Positions 25,336-34,607 are shown, counted from the first letter of the stretch. The stretch is 64,000 nucleotides of DNA from Thermococcus henrietii (GCF_900198835.1 NZ_LT900021.1:186001-250000), one strand, 5' to 3'. A program made the numbers and translations. Notes: a model not told the origin generated them from the sequence alone.

Positions 25336-25512
25336 TCAGCGAACGAGCCATATCGCCAGGAACATCGCGATGTAGGCTAGAAGGCCCAGGATAACGTGGA
25401 AGTACAAAAGAACCCTCTTCCACCTCGGCGAGAGAAAGTAGAAGGCGCCGGTAACGAGGGCCAGTGTCATGAGGGCGAAGCTGAGATAGCCGAGCGTGTT
25501 GTGGTCAACCAT
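25336..25512 (-). CDS. Small two-span membrane protein
   Basis: A 58-residue protein with two membrane segments (LGYLSFALMTLALVTGAFYFL and a C-terminal VILGLLAYIAMFLAIWLV) separated by a basic loop SPRWKRVLLYFH. ATG 25512 overlaps the end of the SagB-like gene and has GGGGAGG before it, so it is coupled to that oxidoreductase. The histidine pattern (HNTLG, YFHVILG) is faintly like small haem- or quinone-associated membrane subunits, but that is speculation. A role as membrane partner of the oxidoreductase is plausible. Confidence 0.7.
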   Translation of the reverse strand: MVDHNTLGYLSFALMTLALVTGAFYFLSPRWKRVLLYFHVILGLLAYIAMFLAIWLVR

Positions 25513-26203
25513 GCCTCCCCACCGGAAAGACGTAGAGCGGAGCACCTTCAGTTCCAAGGAGCGAGGCAACCTCATCGTCGTGGAAAGCCCCGACCGCGAC
25601 CGTTCCGAGGCCAAGGGCGGTTGCCTGGAGATAGATGTTCTGGCCTATGTGGCCGGCCTCCATGTGAACGTACCGGATTCCCCTCTCACCGTAGACGTCA
25701 GTTGTTCTCTCGTAGAAGGCGACGAGAACGAGGTCAACGGGGGCGCTACCGACCCATTCCTGGTCGAGACAGGCCCTCTGGAGCTCCATCCGATAGTCAC
25801 CGGGCTTTACCAGCTCAAGGGCGTGTTTCCAGGGGATGTAGCGGTAAATTCCGGGTTCAAGGCCCTCAACCTTGCCAGCGACGACGTAGACCTCGAAGGG
25901 ATAAGTAGCGCCCGCGCTCGGGGCCGAGCGGTAGCCCTTTGAACTCGTTATTCCCTGAGCCGACCAGAGGAGCTGGGAGAGCTCTTCAAGGGTTAGGGGC
26001 TCGTCACGGTAGGAGCGGATGCTCCTCCTCTTCGCTATCGCCTCCTCAACGCTTATCTCACCCCTCAAACGGGGTTCTGGAAGGGGCACAACCTCACCCG
26101 AGGCCGTCTCAACGGTCTCAAACCTCGGGCCCGGCTTGAAGATTAACAGTAGTGGGAGAACGAGGGCCAGCGCCAGGGTCAGGTAGGCAACCTTCCGGAG
26201 CAT
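25505..26203 (-). CDS. SagB/nitroreductase-type FMN oxidoreductase, membrane-anchored
   Basis: A 232-residue protein with an N-terminal hydrophobic segment (about 5-22) that acts as anchor or signal, followed by a nitroreductase fold. RRSIRSYRDEPLTLEELSQLLWSAQG and the SAPSAGATYPFEVYV loop match the SagB/ThcOx-type subfamily of FMN enzymes; MEAGHIGQNIYLQATALGLGTVAVGAF is the second conserved block. Members oxidise azoline rings in peptide modification or reduce unknown substrates. No peptide-cyclase gene is near, so the substrate is unknown. Coupled to a small membrane protein downstream. Confidence 0.85.
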   Translation of the reverse strand: MLRKVAYLTLALALVLPLLLIFKPGPRFETVETASGEVVPLPEPRLRGEISVEEAIAKRRSIRSYRDEPLTLEELSQLLWSAQGITSSKGYRSAPSAGATYPFEVYVVAGKVEGLEPGIYRYIPWKHALELVKPGDYRMELQRACLDQEWVGSAPVDLVLVAFYERTTDVYGERGIRYVHMEAGHIGQNIYLQATALGLGTVAVGAFHDDEVASLLGTEGAPLYVFPVGRHG

Positions 26204-26227
26204 GTGATTAGTTGGTGCCCAAACTAT

Positions 26228-26710
26228 TTATTCCTTCACCTCGAAGCGGAGAACCTCGCCCTTCCGGACGAGGCCGATTCCGGCCTTTTTGCCAAGGACT
26301 TCGACGAGGACGGTGTAATCGGGCTCGCTCAGGTTGACCTTCAGGTTGTAGCGCTCGACGAGGAGCGAGCCAAGTTTGATTTCGAGCTCCCTCTGGGAGA
26401 GCCGTTTATTCCCGCGAACTCTGGCGCGGACGGCGAAGGTTCCGTCTATCGCTTTCCCCAGCTCAAGGACGGCCTTCTCTACCTCCCCCCACCTGGCCGG
26501 AACGAGCCTTTCAAGGGGAACCACCCTCTGTATCGCCTGCGTCTCGAAGTTCCTCAACCGTTTGAGGGCCTCGTCCTTTGGTAGGGGAGTTTCAGCGAGG
26601 AGGACGCCCCGCCAGTCCGTTCCTTTAACCCTCACCTTCCCCAGTGCCCACTCCAGCTCGAGTATCGTATCGCCTTCTCTGCCGGGCGGTGCCGTTACGA
26701 GGAGAATCAT
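26228..26710 (-). CDS. THUMP-domain RNA-binding protein
   Basis: A 160-residue protein whose C-terminal two-thirds is a THUMP domain (TFAVRARVRGNKRLSQRELEIKLGSLLVER through VNLSEPDYTVLVEVLG). THUMP domains bind the acceptor end of tRNA. No methyltransferase or ThiI domain is attached, so it resembles the archaeal Tan1-like stand-alone proteins that assist tRNA acetylation or other modification. It is divergent from the AAA ATPase gene at 26771. Confidence 0.85.
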   Translation of the reverse strand: MILLVTAPPGREGDTILELEWALGKVRVKGTDWRGVLLAETPLPKDEALKRLRNFETQAIQRVVPLERLVPARWGEVEKAVLELGKAIDGTFAVRARVRGNKRLSQRELEIKLGSLLVERYNLKVNLSEPDYTVLVEVLGKKAGIGLVRKGEVLRFEVKE

Positions 26711-26770
26711 TTCCGCTCACCGATGAACAGGTTTTTATATTGAAAGGCCTTAAACACTTCGGTGGGTGAA

Positions 26771-27967
26771 ATGGAGGGTCTTAAGCTTTACCAGTCATAC
26801 GAGGTTTACGGTCTCTCGGCCAATCCCTTTGAACAGCTCGCCAGCGAAGGAATAGCCGACGTCGAGAGCATTCACGTTTATCAGGAGATAGACATGCGCC
26901 TCCAGATGATTGTTTCGGAGGTAATCGGCAACAAAAGCTCGATAGCGCTCAGCATCGTCGGGCCTCTTGGAATGGGTAAAACGCAGAGGCTCAAAACGCT
27001 CGCGAAGGCCATAGAGGAGAACAAAGGCAAGGCGATATACGTCAAAGTCGATACCAACGACATCCTCAAGCTCACGCGCGACATCTTCTACGCGCTGAAG
27101 CCCCCCAAGAGCAGGACGAACATATTCCTCGAAAACCTCAGCAGGAAGCTCGGCTTCATTGACAGGCTTGAGAAGATGCTCAGCGACTCGAAGGAGTACA
27201 AGAGCAGGGACATAGCAGAGCTCCTCGTCGAGCAGATGAGCAAGTATCCCTACTGCGCGCTCCTCCTGGACGAGCTGGAGAACATGGGGAGCGCAAGGGA
27301 GCACGAGAAGATTCAGTTCTTCGAGATGCTGAGGCACTTCATAAGCACGATGCCGAAGGGCTGTATCGTTGCCTTCGCCTGCGTTCCAGAAGCTTATGAG
27401 GAGTACACGAAGATATTCCCCGCCTTCTTCATGCGCCTCCACTACGAGTTCAAGCTCCGCCCGATGAGCCTTGACGAGACGTTTGAGCTCGTGAAGAAGA
27501 GGCTCAACCGCGTTCGCATAAGGGACACCGACGACCCGCTGTATCCCTTCACGGAGGAGGCGATAAGGTTAATCCACCAGCTCGGGAAGGGCAACCCGAG
27601 GCAGATTTTAAGACTCCTTCACTACGTCCTAAGCGAGTCCGCGAAGCACAAGTTCGACCCGATTGACGATTACGTGGTCACAACGATTCTTGAGGAGCCC
27701 AAGAGCCTTGAGGAGTACCTCACGAGGATTCCGAAGGAGTACAAGGACCTGGTTGAGGCCATCGTCTTCGAGTTCAACGGCGGGCCGGTGAGCTACATAC
27801 AGGTCGCCAAGGTCGTCAAGAAGCCGGGAATGCAGGTCTACGACAAGCTGAACGAGCTCATAAGGCTCGGCTTCCTCGTCGGCGACCCGAAGGGCAACTA
27901 CAAGGTTCCAGACTACGTCAGAAAGTTTTTAGAGGAGGGGCAGGCGGAGAAGCTGAAGGGTGAGTGA
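26771..27967 (+). CDS. AAA+ ATPase with C-terminal winged helix, Orc1/Cdc6-like
   Basis: A 398-residue ATPase. The Walker A motif is GPLGMGKT (residues 64-71), Walker B is CALLLDELENM, and the sensor region follows in IVAFACVPE. A helical lid (FTEEAIRLIHQLGKGNPRQILRLLHYV) and a C-terminal winged-helix-like part (GGPVSYIQVAKVVKKPGMQVYDKLNEL) give an Orc1/Cdc6-like layout. It is probably not the main replication initiator, which is usually encoded near DNA polymerase D and the origin; no origin repeats are visible here. ATG 26771 has GGTGGGTG upstream. Confidence 0.78.
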   Translation: MEGLKLYQSYEVYGLSANPFEQLASEGIADVESIHVYQEIDMRLQMIVSEVIGNKSSIALSIVGPLGMGKTQRLKTLAKAIEENKGKAIYVKVDTNDILKLTRDIFYALKPPKSRTNIFLENLSRKLGFIDRLEKMLSDSKEYKSRDIAELLVEQMSKYPYCALLLDELENMGSAREHEKIQFFEMLRHFISTMPKGCIVAFACVPEAYEEYTKIFPAFFMRLHYEFKLRPMSLDETFELVKKRLNRVRIRDTDDPLYPFTEEAIRLIHQLGKGNPRQILRLLHYVLSESAKHKFDPIDDYVVTTILEEPKSLEEYLTRIPKEYKDLVEAIVFEFNGGPVSYIQVAKVVKKPGMQVYDKLNELIRLGFLVGDPKGNYKVPDYVRKFLEEGQAEKLKGE

Positions 27968-27968
27968 G

Positions 27969-28502
27969 TTGCCGAACTACGATACCCACGTGCTCAGCGG
28001 AATAGTGACCTACCCAATAGCGGTGCTCATCGGCGAGCTCCTGAAGGTCTACGCCAAGCTACCGATTGAGTTAACCGCAACGGCGCTAATCCTTGGATAT
28101 GCGTTCTACGTCCTGGGAAGCGATTTACCCGACATGGACCACCCGGACGCGCTGATTCACAGGGGCTCAAAGCCGATAGTCAGCGTCGCCGCCGGAAGCG
28201 CCGTCTTCCTATGGGCCAGGGGATTCGTTCACATGAACCCGGCGTGGCTCGACCCCGTCGTCTCGTGGGTCGCGGGTGCACTGGCAGGGCTCGTAGCGTG
28301 GTACGCCTTCACGTGGCTCATGCCGAAGCACAGGGGAATAGTCCACTCGCTACTCTTCGCAGGAATCTACGGACTACTCGCGTTCCTTTTGGTCGAGTAT
28401 GGCCTCAAGATGTCAACGGGCGAGGGAATCTTCGTCGGTTTGAGCGCTTTCCTCGGCTACACCCTCCACCTAACCCTCGACCGCTCGGTTAAGCTGGTTT
28501 AG
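27969..28502 (+). CDS. DUF457 / YdjM-like membrane metal-dependent hydrolase
   Basis: A 177-residue membrane protein with about four spans. The motifs YDTHVLSG, GSDLPDMDHPDALIHRG and PKHRGIVHSLLFAG match the DUF457 family, predicted membrane-bound metal-dependent hydrolases with His/Asp ligands. Substrate unknown. The TTG at 27969 is preceded by GGGTGA at five bases; the GTG at 27960, in the same frame, is an alternative that overlaps the ATPase gene more. Confidence 0.75.
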   Translation: MPNYDTHVLSGIVTYPIAVLIGELLKVYAKLPIELTATALILGYAFYVLGSDLPDMDHPDALIHRGSKPIVSVAAGSAVFLWARGFVHMNPAWLDPVVSWVAGALAGLVAWYAFTWLMPKHRGIVHSLLFAGIYGLLAFLLVEYGLKMSTGEGIFVGLSAFLGYTLHLTLDRSVKLV

Positions 28503-28569
28503 TTTTACCCAGTTTTGGGCAACAATGCTTTTAAATAACCCACATTAGGAAAGCGCGGAGGTGGGAGAG

Positions 28570-29562
28570 ATGTTCAGCCTTGGAGGATTCTCACGCGGTG
28601 GTGAGTACGAGAAGAAGCTGTGGGACGTCCTCATCATCGGAGCTGGCCCAGCGGGCTTTACGGCGGCGATATACGCCAAGCGCTTCGGCCTCGACACGCT
28701 GATTATCAGCAAGGACCTGGGAGGAAACATGGCCTTGACCGACCTCATCGAGAACTACCCCGGCTTCCCCGAGGGAATCAGCGGTTCGGAGCTGACCAAC
28801 AGGATGCACGAGCACGTCAAGAGGCTCGGTGTCGATATAGTCTTCGACGAGGTCGAGAGGATTGACCCGGCCGAGTGCGCCTACTACGAGGGCCCGTGCA
28901 AGTTCACCGTGAAGACCAAGAACGGCAAGGAGTACCGCGGAAAGACGATAATCATAGCGGTCGGAGCCTCGCCCAGGAAGCTCAAGGTTCCGGGCGAGGA
29001 GGAACTCACGGGAAGGGGCGTTTCTTACTGCGCCACCTGCGACGGCCCGCTCTTCAAGGGCAAGAAGGTCATCGTCGTCGGCGGTGGAAACACCGCTTTA
29101 CAGGAGGCCCTCTACCTTAAGAGCATAGGCGTTGACGTAACGCTCGTCCACAGGCGCGACAAGTTCAGGGCCGACAAGATACTGCAGGACCGCTTCAAGG
29201 AGAGCGGGATTCCGGCGATACTCGACACGGTCGTCACCGAGATAATCGGAAAGGACAAGGTCGAGGCTGTGAGGCTGAAGAACGTCAAGACCGGCGAGGA
29301 GAAGGAGATGAAGGTCGATGGAGTCTTCATCTTCATCGGCTACGAGCCAAAGACCGACTTTGTAAAGCACCTCGACATAACCGACGACTACGGCTACATT
29401 CCGGTTGACATGCACATGCGCACCAAGGTTCCCGGCATATTCGCGGCCGGCGACATAACCAACGTCTTCAAGCAGATAGCGGTCGCGGTCGGCCAGGGAG
29501 CCATTGCGGCGAACTCCGCCAAGGAGTTCCTTGAGAAGTGGGGAGAGAAGAACGGGGAGTGA
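28570..29562 (+). CDS. trxB: Thioredoxin reductase
   Basis: A 330-residue flavoprotein disulfide reductase. The FAD motif is VLIIGAGPAGFTAAIYA, the active-site disulfide is CATC (C154, C157), the second nucleotide-binding motif is VIVVGGGNTALQEALYL and the C-terminal FAD motif is GIFAAGDITN. It keeps thioredoxin or glutaredoxin-like proteins reduced. ATG 28570 follows GGAGGTGGGAGAG; the GTG at 28561 lies within that site. A TTTAAATAAC element near 28529-28540 is a likely promoter. Confidence 0.95.
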   Translation: MFSLGGFSRGGEYEKKLWDVLIIGAGPAGFTAAIYAKRFGLDTLIISKDLGGNMALTDLIENYPGFPEGISGSELTNRMHEHVKRLGVDIVFDEVERIDPAECAYYEGPCKFTVKTKNGKEYRGKTIIIAVGASPRKLKVPGEEELTGRGVSYCATCDGPLFKGKKVIVVGGGNTALQEALYLKSIGVDVTLVHRRDKFRADKILQDRFKESGIPAILDTVVTEIIGKDKVEAVRLKNVKTGEEKEMKVDGVFIFIGYEPKTDFVKHLDITDDYGYIPVDMHMRTKVPGIFAAGDITNVFKQIAVAVGQGAIAANSAKEFLEKWGEKNGE

Positions 29563-29856
29563 TTAACCTCTCTATTCTTTCATTCTCCGTGAGACGAAGA
29601 GAGTGCTATGCTCCAGCGTGCCTTTAAATGTAAAGCAGAGAAAGCTGTCTATCAAAACGTTTCGTTCTCCAGTTTTACCACATAATAACCGAATCAAAAT
29701 ACCCCTTAAAGCCTACTGCTTTTGCCCTTCATATCCATTCGAGACTTCCAGAATTCACAACTTTGGCAGAACTTCTCGAAAAACTTTCGGTCAAAGATGT
29801 TCATTATTGAGCATAGAGTTATATAGCCGAACGTTGAGCTTCGGTCGGTGATTAAC
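29563..29856 (+). promoter_or_regulatory. Intergenic region with inverted repeat and TATA box
   Basis: This 294-base gap holds no convincing gene. Near its right end the inverted repeat ATGTTCA-TTAT-TGAGCAT (29797-29814, one mismatch) sits directly before the TATA box TTATATAG (29819-29826), where BRE and an operator would lie. The SD GGTGATT follows at 29846-29852. It suggests regulated transcription of the aminotransferase gene. The left part contains only scattered AT-rich sequence. Confidence 0.5.
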
Positions 29857-31194
29857 ATGGTGGTCAGACCGAACGTTAAGGAACTCCCCGGGCCGAAGGC
29901 CAAGGAGATAATCGAGAGGAACTTCAAGTACCTCGCCACTACGACCCAGGACCCCGAAAACCTTCCGATAGTCATCGAGCGCGGTGAGGGAATAAGGGTT
30001 TACGACGTTGACGGAAACGTCTTCTACGACTTCGCGAGCGGTGTTGGAGTTATAAACGTCGGCCACGCCCACCCGCGCGTCGTCGAGGCGATAAAGAAGC
30101 AGGCCGAGAAGTTCACCCACTACTCGCTCACCGACTTCTTCTACGAGAACGCCGTTGTCTTGGCCGAGAAGCTCACGAGCCTCGCCCCCGGCGACTTCGA
30201 GAAGAAGGTCGTTTACAGCAACAGCGGTGCTGAGGCCAACGAGGCCGCTATGAAGCTCGTCAAGTACGGAACCGGAAGGAAGCAGTTCTTGGCGTTTTAC
30301 CACGCCTTCCACGGAAGAACCCAGGCCGTTCTGAGCCTTACCGCGAGCAAGTGGGTCCAGCAGGACGGCTTCTTCCCGACCATGCCGGGCGTTACTCACA
30401 TACCCTACCCAAACCCCTACAGGAACACCTGGGGAATCGACGGTTACGACGAGCCCGATGAGCTCATAAACCGCGTTCTCGACTTCATAGAGGAGTACGT
30501 CTTCAGGCACGTTCCACCCCACGAGATTGGCGCGATATTCTTCGAGCCGATACAGGGTGAAGGCGGTTACGTCGTCCCGCCGAAGAACTTCTTCAAGGAG
30601 CTCAAGAAGTTCGCCGACGAGTACGGAATACTCCTCGCCGACGACGAGGTTCAGATGGGCATAGGCAGGACCGGAAGGTTCTGGGCCATCGAGCACTTTG
30701 GAGTCGAGCCCGACCTCATCCAGTTCGGTAAGGCCATCGGCGGTGGACTCCCGCTCGCTGGTGTCGTCCACAGGAAGGATATAAGCTTCGACAAGCCCGG
30801 AAGGCACGCGACCACCTTCGGTGGCAACCCCGTTGCCATCGCCGCTGGAATAGAGGTCGTCGAGATAGTCAAGGAGCTCCTCCCGCACGTCCAGGAGGTC
30901 GGCGACTACCTCCACAAGATACTCGAGGAGCTCAAGGAGAACTACGAGGTCATCGGAGACGCTCGCGGTCTCGGTCTCGCGCAGGCCGTCGAGATTGTCA
31001 AGAGCAAGGACACCAAGGAGAAGTACCCCGAGCTCAGGGACAGGATTGTCGGAGAGGCGGCGAAGCGCGGTCTCGTTCTGCTCGGCTGTGGCGACAACAG
31101 CATTCGCTTCATCCCGCCGCTGGTCGTCACCAAGGAGGAAATCGACGTCGCAATGGAGATATTCGAGGACGCCCTCAAGGCCGCCCTCAAGTGA
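29857..31194 (+). CDS. Class III aminotransferase, probable ornithine omega-aminotransferase
   Basis: A 445-residue PLP enzyme of the acetylornithine/GABA aminotransferase family. The PLP region [37 protein letters not shown] holds the Asp for the pyridine nitrogen and the Schiff-base lysine (in FGKAIGG). [14 protein letters not shown] and GEGGYVVPP are further family motifs. In T. kodakarensis a close relative next to thioredoxin reductase (as I recall, TK2101) was shown to be ornithine omega-aminotransferase used for proline synthesis; related enzymes are amino acid racemases. ATG 29857 follows GGTGATT; the GTG at 29848 lies in that site. Confidence 0.9.
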   Translation: MVVRPNVKELPGPKAKEIIERNFKYLATTTQDPENLPIVIERGEGIRVYDVDGNVFYDFASGVGVINVGHAHPRVVEAIKKQAEKFTHYSLTDFFYENAVVLAEKLTSLAPGDFEKKVVYSNSGAEANEAAMKLVKYGTGRKQFLAFYHAFHGRTQAVLSLTASKWVQQDGFFPTMPGVTHIPYPNPYRNTWGIDGYDEPDELINRVLDFIEEYVFRHVPPHEIGAIFFEPIQGEGGYVVPPKNFFKELKKFADEYGILLADDEVQMGIGRTGRFWAIEHFGVEPDLIQFGKAIGGGLPLAGVVHRKDISFDKPGRHATTFGGNPVAIAAGIEVVEIVKELLPHVQEVGDYLHKILEELKENYEVIGDARGLGLAQAVEIVKSKDTKEKYPELRDRIVGEAAKRGLVLLGCGDNSIRFIPPLVVTKEEIDVAMEIFEDALKAALK

Positions 31195-31234
31195 AGTTTT
31201 TAACCCCTTCCTCCTTTTCTACTTCGGTGGTTGG

Positions 31235-31834
31235 ATGGACGAAGCCCTTAGAGAACTCGCCGGCTATGCCCCATACGCGTTTATTCTCGCGATAGCGGTC
31301 TTCGGTCTCTACCTGTGGCTTAACCGCTCTAAGTTCAGAAGTGTGAACGTGATAGCGGTCGCAGGGATTTCAACGGCCCTCGTTGCGGTTGCAACGAAAG
31401 TAATCAACGTTCCAGTACCCGCCACGGGCGGGTACATAAACTTCGGTGACACCATGGTCATGTTCGTTGCAATGGTCTTCGGGCCCATCATTGGGGCCTT
31501 CGCAGGGGGTGTCGGCTCAGCCATTGGAGATGTCATCTCGGGTTATCCAGGTTGGTCCCCCATAACACTAATCATCAAGGGTATCGAAGGTCTCGCCGTC
31601 GGCTACATCGCCCAGAAGCTCGAAGGGACCGCCGGCCTCATAGTAGCAGGAACGATAGGCGGAATCCTCATGGTCTCGGGCTATTTCATCTTCGAGTACT
31701 ATGCCTTTGGCTTCACCGCAGCGTACTCGGAACTCCCCGGAAACCTGGTGCAGGCTGTGACGGGAATAATCGTCGGAACCGGGCTCGCAAACGCAATAAA
31801 GAAAAGATATCCCGAGGTTGAGAGCCTGCTCTAA
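31235..31834 (+). CDS. ECF transporter S component (QueT-like)
   Basis: A 199-residue membrane protein with about six spans. The conserved middle GGYINFGDTMVMFVAMVFGPIIGAFAGGVGSAIGDVISGYPGW matches substrate-binding S components of energy-coupling-factor transporters, which capture vitamins or similar compounds; QueT (queuosine precursor) and HmpT types are closest by motif. The ATPases and the T component are elsewhere. ATG 31235 has GGTGG four bases before it. Its end overlaps the convergent shell-protein gene by four bases. Confidence 0.82.
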   Translation: MDEALRELAGYAPYAFILAIAVFGLYLWLNRSKFRSVNVIAVAGISTALVAVATKVINVPVPATGGYINFGDTMVMFVAMVFGPIIGAFAGGVGSAIGDVISGYPGWSPITLIIKGIEGLAVGYIAQKLEGTAGLIVAGTIGGILMVSGYFIFEYYAFGFTAAYSELPGNLVQAVTGIIVGTGLANAIKKRYPEVESLL

Positions 31835-32115
31835 ACGTCAAGCTTCTCTATTTCTTCCCAGACTCTCTTCTCCTCAAGAAACGGCTCAACCGAGATTCTG
31901 CGCGAGGCCTTCTTTATCTGACCCAGGTACGCAGAATCGGCTATAACCGCATCGTAGCCAAGCTCTTCTATGCGGTAAATACGTAGGCCGAGGGACGTAA
32001 GGAACTCCCTTGTATGCTCTATAAAGCCCGGGCCGGCGAGCATTATGTCCGGGTTCATACCCTCATTCTTAAGTTCCTCAATGGCCCGAACAACAACGTC
32101 CCCAATCTCCTTCAT
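31831..32115 (-). CDS. Family 4 (A-domain-only) encapsulin-like shell protein
   Basis: A 94-residue protein coupled to deoC by an ATGA overlap (start 32115, deoC stop 32112). It resembles the DUF1884 family of Thermococcales, which I recall was reclassified as family 4 encapsulins: proteins reduced to the A-domain of the HK97 capsid fold and encoded next to enzymes such as DeoC, GAPDH or sulfhydrogenase. The pattern fits: N-terminal helix ([16 protein letters not shown]), [14 protein letters not shown], then strand-rich [22 protein letters not shown]. The assembled state and cargo are not shown by sequence. The call rests on remembered family likeness plus the conserved pairing. Confidence 0.72.
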   Translation of the reverse strand: MKEIGDVVVRAIEELKNEGMNPDIMLAGPGFIEHTREFLTSLGLRIYRIEELGYDAVIADSAYLGQIKKASRRISVEPFLEEKRVWEEIEKLDV

Positions 32116-32783
32116 TTTGGGGCACCTTCCACGATTTTTACACCGCTCGACGTCCCAATCCTGTTGGCCCCAGCCTTAATCATCTCAACGGCCTTCTCGT
32201 AGGTTCTGATTCCGCCGGCCGCTTTAACGCCCATCCCGGGACCAACTACCTTTCTCATCAGCCTGACGTCCTCAACAGTCGCCCCTCCTGTTCCGAAGCC
32301 GGTGGAAGTTTTCACGAAGTCCGCTCCGGCCTCTTTTGCCAGCTCACAGGCCTTGACCTTCTCCTCCTCAGTGAGGTAGCAGGTCTCGATTATGACCTTG
32401 ACCTTTGCGCCTTTCTCGTGGGCGACCTTGACGACCTCCTCTATATCTCTCCTAACGTAGTCGTAGTCCTCATCCTTGAGTGCGCCTATATTGATGACCA
32501 TGTCCAGCTCATCGGCGCCGTCTTCCAGCGCTTTTTTGGCCTCGAAAACCTTGACCTCCGTTGGGGTGGCACCGAGCGGGAAGCCTATGACACTCGCGAC
32601 CTTGACGTTGGCCTTCTTCTCGCTCAAGTAGTCCTTGGCGAGCTTGACGCGGTAGGGGTTAACGCAGACGGCGTAGAAGCCGTACTGAATTGCCTCATCG
32701 CAGAGCTTGATAATGTCCTCCCTAGTTGCATAGGGCTTGAGGTTGGTGTGGTCGATATAACGAGCGATTTCTCGAGCGTTCAT
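32112..32783 (-). CDS. deoC: Deoxyribose-phosphate aldolase
   Basis: A 223-residue class I aldolase that splits 2-deoxyribose-5-phosphate into glyceraldehyde-3-phosphate and acetaldehyde. Motifs are [12 protein letters not shown] at the start, [13 protein letters not shown] with the catalytic Asp, [13 protein letters not shown] and the Schiff-base lysine in [20 protein letters not shown] and [10 protein letters not shown] form the phosphate site. ATG 32783 has AGGTGGT upstream. It is the first gene of a two-gene unit with the encapsulin-like protein, which suggests it is the enclosed or shell-bound enzyme. No targeting extension is visible at either end. Confidence 0.95.
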   Translation of the reverse strand: MNAREIARYIDHTNLKPYATREDIIKLCDEAIQYGFYAVCVNPYRVKLAKDYLSEKKANVKVASVIGFPLGATPTEVKVFEAKKALEDGADELDMVINIGALKDEDYDYVRRDIEEVVKVAHEKGAKVKVIIETCYLTEEEKVKACELAKEAGADFVKTSTGFGTGGATVEDVRLMRKVVGPGMGVKAAGGIRTYEKAVEMIKAGANRIGTSSGVKIVEGAPK

Positions 32784-32871
32784 CAATGACCACCTAAAGT
32801 CGGTAGCTTGGAAGAACTATTTAGCGTTTTCCCCCGTTTACTTGGAGAAAAACCAGAAATATGGAGAATTT

Positions 32872-33180
32872 TCAAAGCATCTCAAGCTTTCTCAGGGCCG
32901 AGACCAGTCGTCTCTCAACGGGGGGAGCTTCAAGCTCAGGCTTAACCTCCCCTCTCACCATCATCTCAAGAACCTTAACCGCGTTGTTCCAGCTCTCCTC
33001 CAGCGTCCTGCCCTTGGGGATGGCGTTCCTGAGGACGTGCCAGCGGCCGGTTTCCTCGGAGTAAACGAGAATCCTCGGGATGTAGTCGATATCCATGAAC
33101 GTGTTGTCGAGGCTCAGCTCAATCCTGAGGCCGTCCAGCTCGATGTAGCCTTCCTCGAGGAGCTTCCTCTTCCAGTCCAT
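32872..33180 (-). CDS. Small conserved-looking protein, unknown
   Basis: A 102-residue soluble protein, charged, with a beta-rich first half (YIELDGLRIELSLDNTFMDIDYIPRILVY) and a helical C-terminal half. The sequence has an even mix of charged residues typical of real Thermococcus proteins. No family or motif recognised. It is divergent from enolase across 82 bases and follows no operon partner closely. Confidence 0.65.
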   Translation of the reverse strand: MDWKRKLLEEGYIELDGLRIELSLDNTFMDIDYIPRILVYSEETGRWHVLRNAIPKGRTLEESWNNAVKVLEMMVRGEVKPELEAPPVERRLVSALRKLEML

Positions 33181-33219
33181 GTTCCGGCCTTGACGGGGCA
33201 GTTTAAAAGCCCATCGCCA

Positions 33220-33230
33220 ACTTTATATTT
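33220..33230 (+). promoter_or_regulatory. TATA box of enolase
   Basis: ACTTTATATTT lies about 33-43 bases before the enolase ATG at 33263, the normal distance for a short leader. The GAGGTGATT ribosome site follows at 33251-33259. Confidence 0.6.
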
Positions 33231-33262
33231 GGGAAGGAAAAATATCACCCGAGGTGATTAGC

Positions 33263-34555
33263 ATGGAGAACCCGTTCGAGATTACGGCGGTTATAGCGAG
33301 GGAAATCCTCGACAGCAGGGGGAACCCAACGGTCGAGGTTGAGGTTTACACGCCGGTTAGCATGGGGCGCGCCGCAGTTCCCAGCGGTGCCTCAACCGGA
33401 ACCCACGAGGCGGTCGAGCTCCGCGACGGAGGAAAGCGCTACCACGGAAAGGGTGTCAAAAGGGCCGTTGAGAACGTCAACAAGATAATCGCCCCCGAAA
33501 TCATCGGGATGGACGTCACCTGGCAGAGGGACATCGACACCCTCATGATTGAGCTCGACGGCACCGAGAACAAGAGCAACCTCGGAGCCAACGCAATCCT
33601 CGGCGTTTCTCTCGCTGTTGCCAAGGCCGCCGCGAACGCCCTCGGCCTTCCGCTCTACCAGTACATCGGCGGAACCAACGCCTACGTCATGCCGGTTCCG
33701 ATGAGCAACGTCATCAACGGAGGTGTTCACGCGGGCAACGAGCTGGATTTCCAGGAGTTCATGATAATGCCCGTTGGAGCCGACTCCTTCAGGGAAGGCA
33801 TAAGATGGGTCTCCGAGACCTACCACACCCTCAAGAAGGTCATAGCCGAGAAGTACGGCAAGAACGCCGTCAACGTCGGCGACGAGGGTGGATTCGCCCC
33901 GCCACTCAGGGAGCCCAGCGAGGCCCTCGACCTCCTCACCGAGGCCATTGAGGAGACGGGTTATAAGGTCGGCGACGAGATAGCCTTCGCCCTCGATCCG
34001 GCTTCAAGTGAGTTCTACGACGAGAAGCTCGGCAAATACGTCGTTGGTGGAAAGGAGTACGACCGCGGAGAGCTACTCGAGCTCTACAAGGAGCTTGTGA
34101 GCAGGTACCCGATAGTCTCCCTCGAGGACCCGTTCCACGAGGAGGACTGGGAAGGCTTCGTCGAGATAACGAAGGAGCTCGGAAAGAAGATACAGATAGT
34201 CGGCGACGATATATTCGTCACCAACCCCAAGAGGATAAGGAAGGCCATCGAGCTCGGCGCCGCCAACGCGCTCCTGCTCAAGGTCAACCAGATTGGAACG
34301 CTGAGCGAGGCGATAGATGCCGCCTACACCGCCTACCGCGCCGGCTATGGCGTTGTCGTCTCCCACCGCTCCGGAGAAACCGACGACCCCTTCATAGCGG
34401 ACCTCGCGGTGGCCCTCAACACCGGCCAGATAAAGACCGGCGCCCCAGCCAGGATGGACAGGAACGCCAAGTACAACCAACTCATACGTATCGAGGAGGA
34501 ACTCGAGGGAATAGCCTACTATCCGGGCAAGAAGTTCCACAACCCGTTCCTCTGA
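33263..34555 (+). CDS. eno: Enolase (phosphopyruvate hydratase)
   Basis: A 430-residue glycolytic enzyme that converts 2-phosphoglycerate to phosphoenolpyruvate. Family motifs are [16 protein letters not shown] at the N-terminus, [15 protein letters not shown], the metal ligands in [22 protein letters not shown] and GDDIFVTNP, the lysine in LLKVNQIGT, and [14 protein letters not shown] 33263 follows GAGGTGATT; the GTG at 33254 lies inside that site. Length and all motifs are complete. Confidence 0.97.
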   Translation: MENPFEITAVIAREILDSRGNPTVEVEVYTPVSMGRAAVPSGASTGTHEAVELRDGGKRYHGKGVKRAVENVNKIIAPEIIGMDVTWQRDIDTLMIELDGTENKSNLGANAILGVSLAVAKAAANALGLPLYQYIGGTNAYVMPVPMSNVINGGVHAGNELDFQEFMIMPVGADSFREGIRWVSETYHTLKKVIAEKYGKNAVNVGDEGGFAPPLREPSEALDLLTEAIEETGYKVGDEIAFALDPASSEFYDEKLGKYVVGGKEYDRGELLELYKELVSRYPIVSLEDPFHEEDWEGFVEITKELGKKIQIVGDDIFVTNPKRIRKAIELGAANALLLKVNQIGTLSEAIDAAYTAYRAGYGVVVSHRSGETDDPFIADLAVALNTGQIKTGAPARMDRNAKYNQLIRIEEELEGIAYYPGKKFHNPFL

Positions 34556-34607
34556 AGCCTCCAGTTAGGGTTTTAACCCCCTCTTCTCATTTCATTTGGG
34601 TGCGAGG

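Noticed and set aside
26771-27967. AAA ATPase gene as an Orc1/Cdc6 initiator marking a replication origin
   Set aside because: No cluster of origin recognition repeats or AT-rich unwinding region is seen nearby, and the sequence is only generally Orc-like.
29791-30915. 374-codon open frame on the minus strand
   Set aside because: It is antisense to the well-supported aminotransferase, with a Val/Leu/Glu-skewed product typical of the complement of GC-rich codons and no family likeness.
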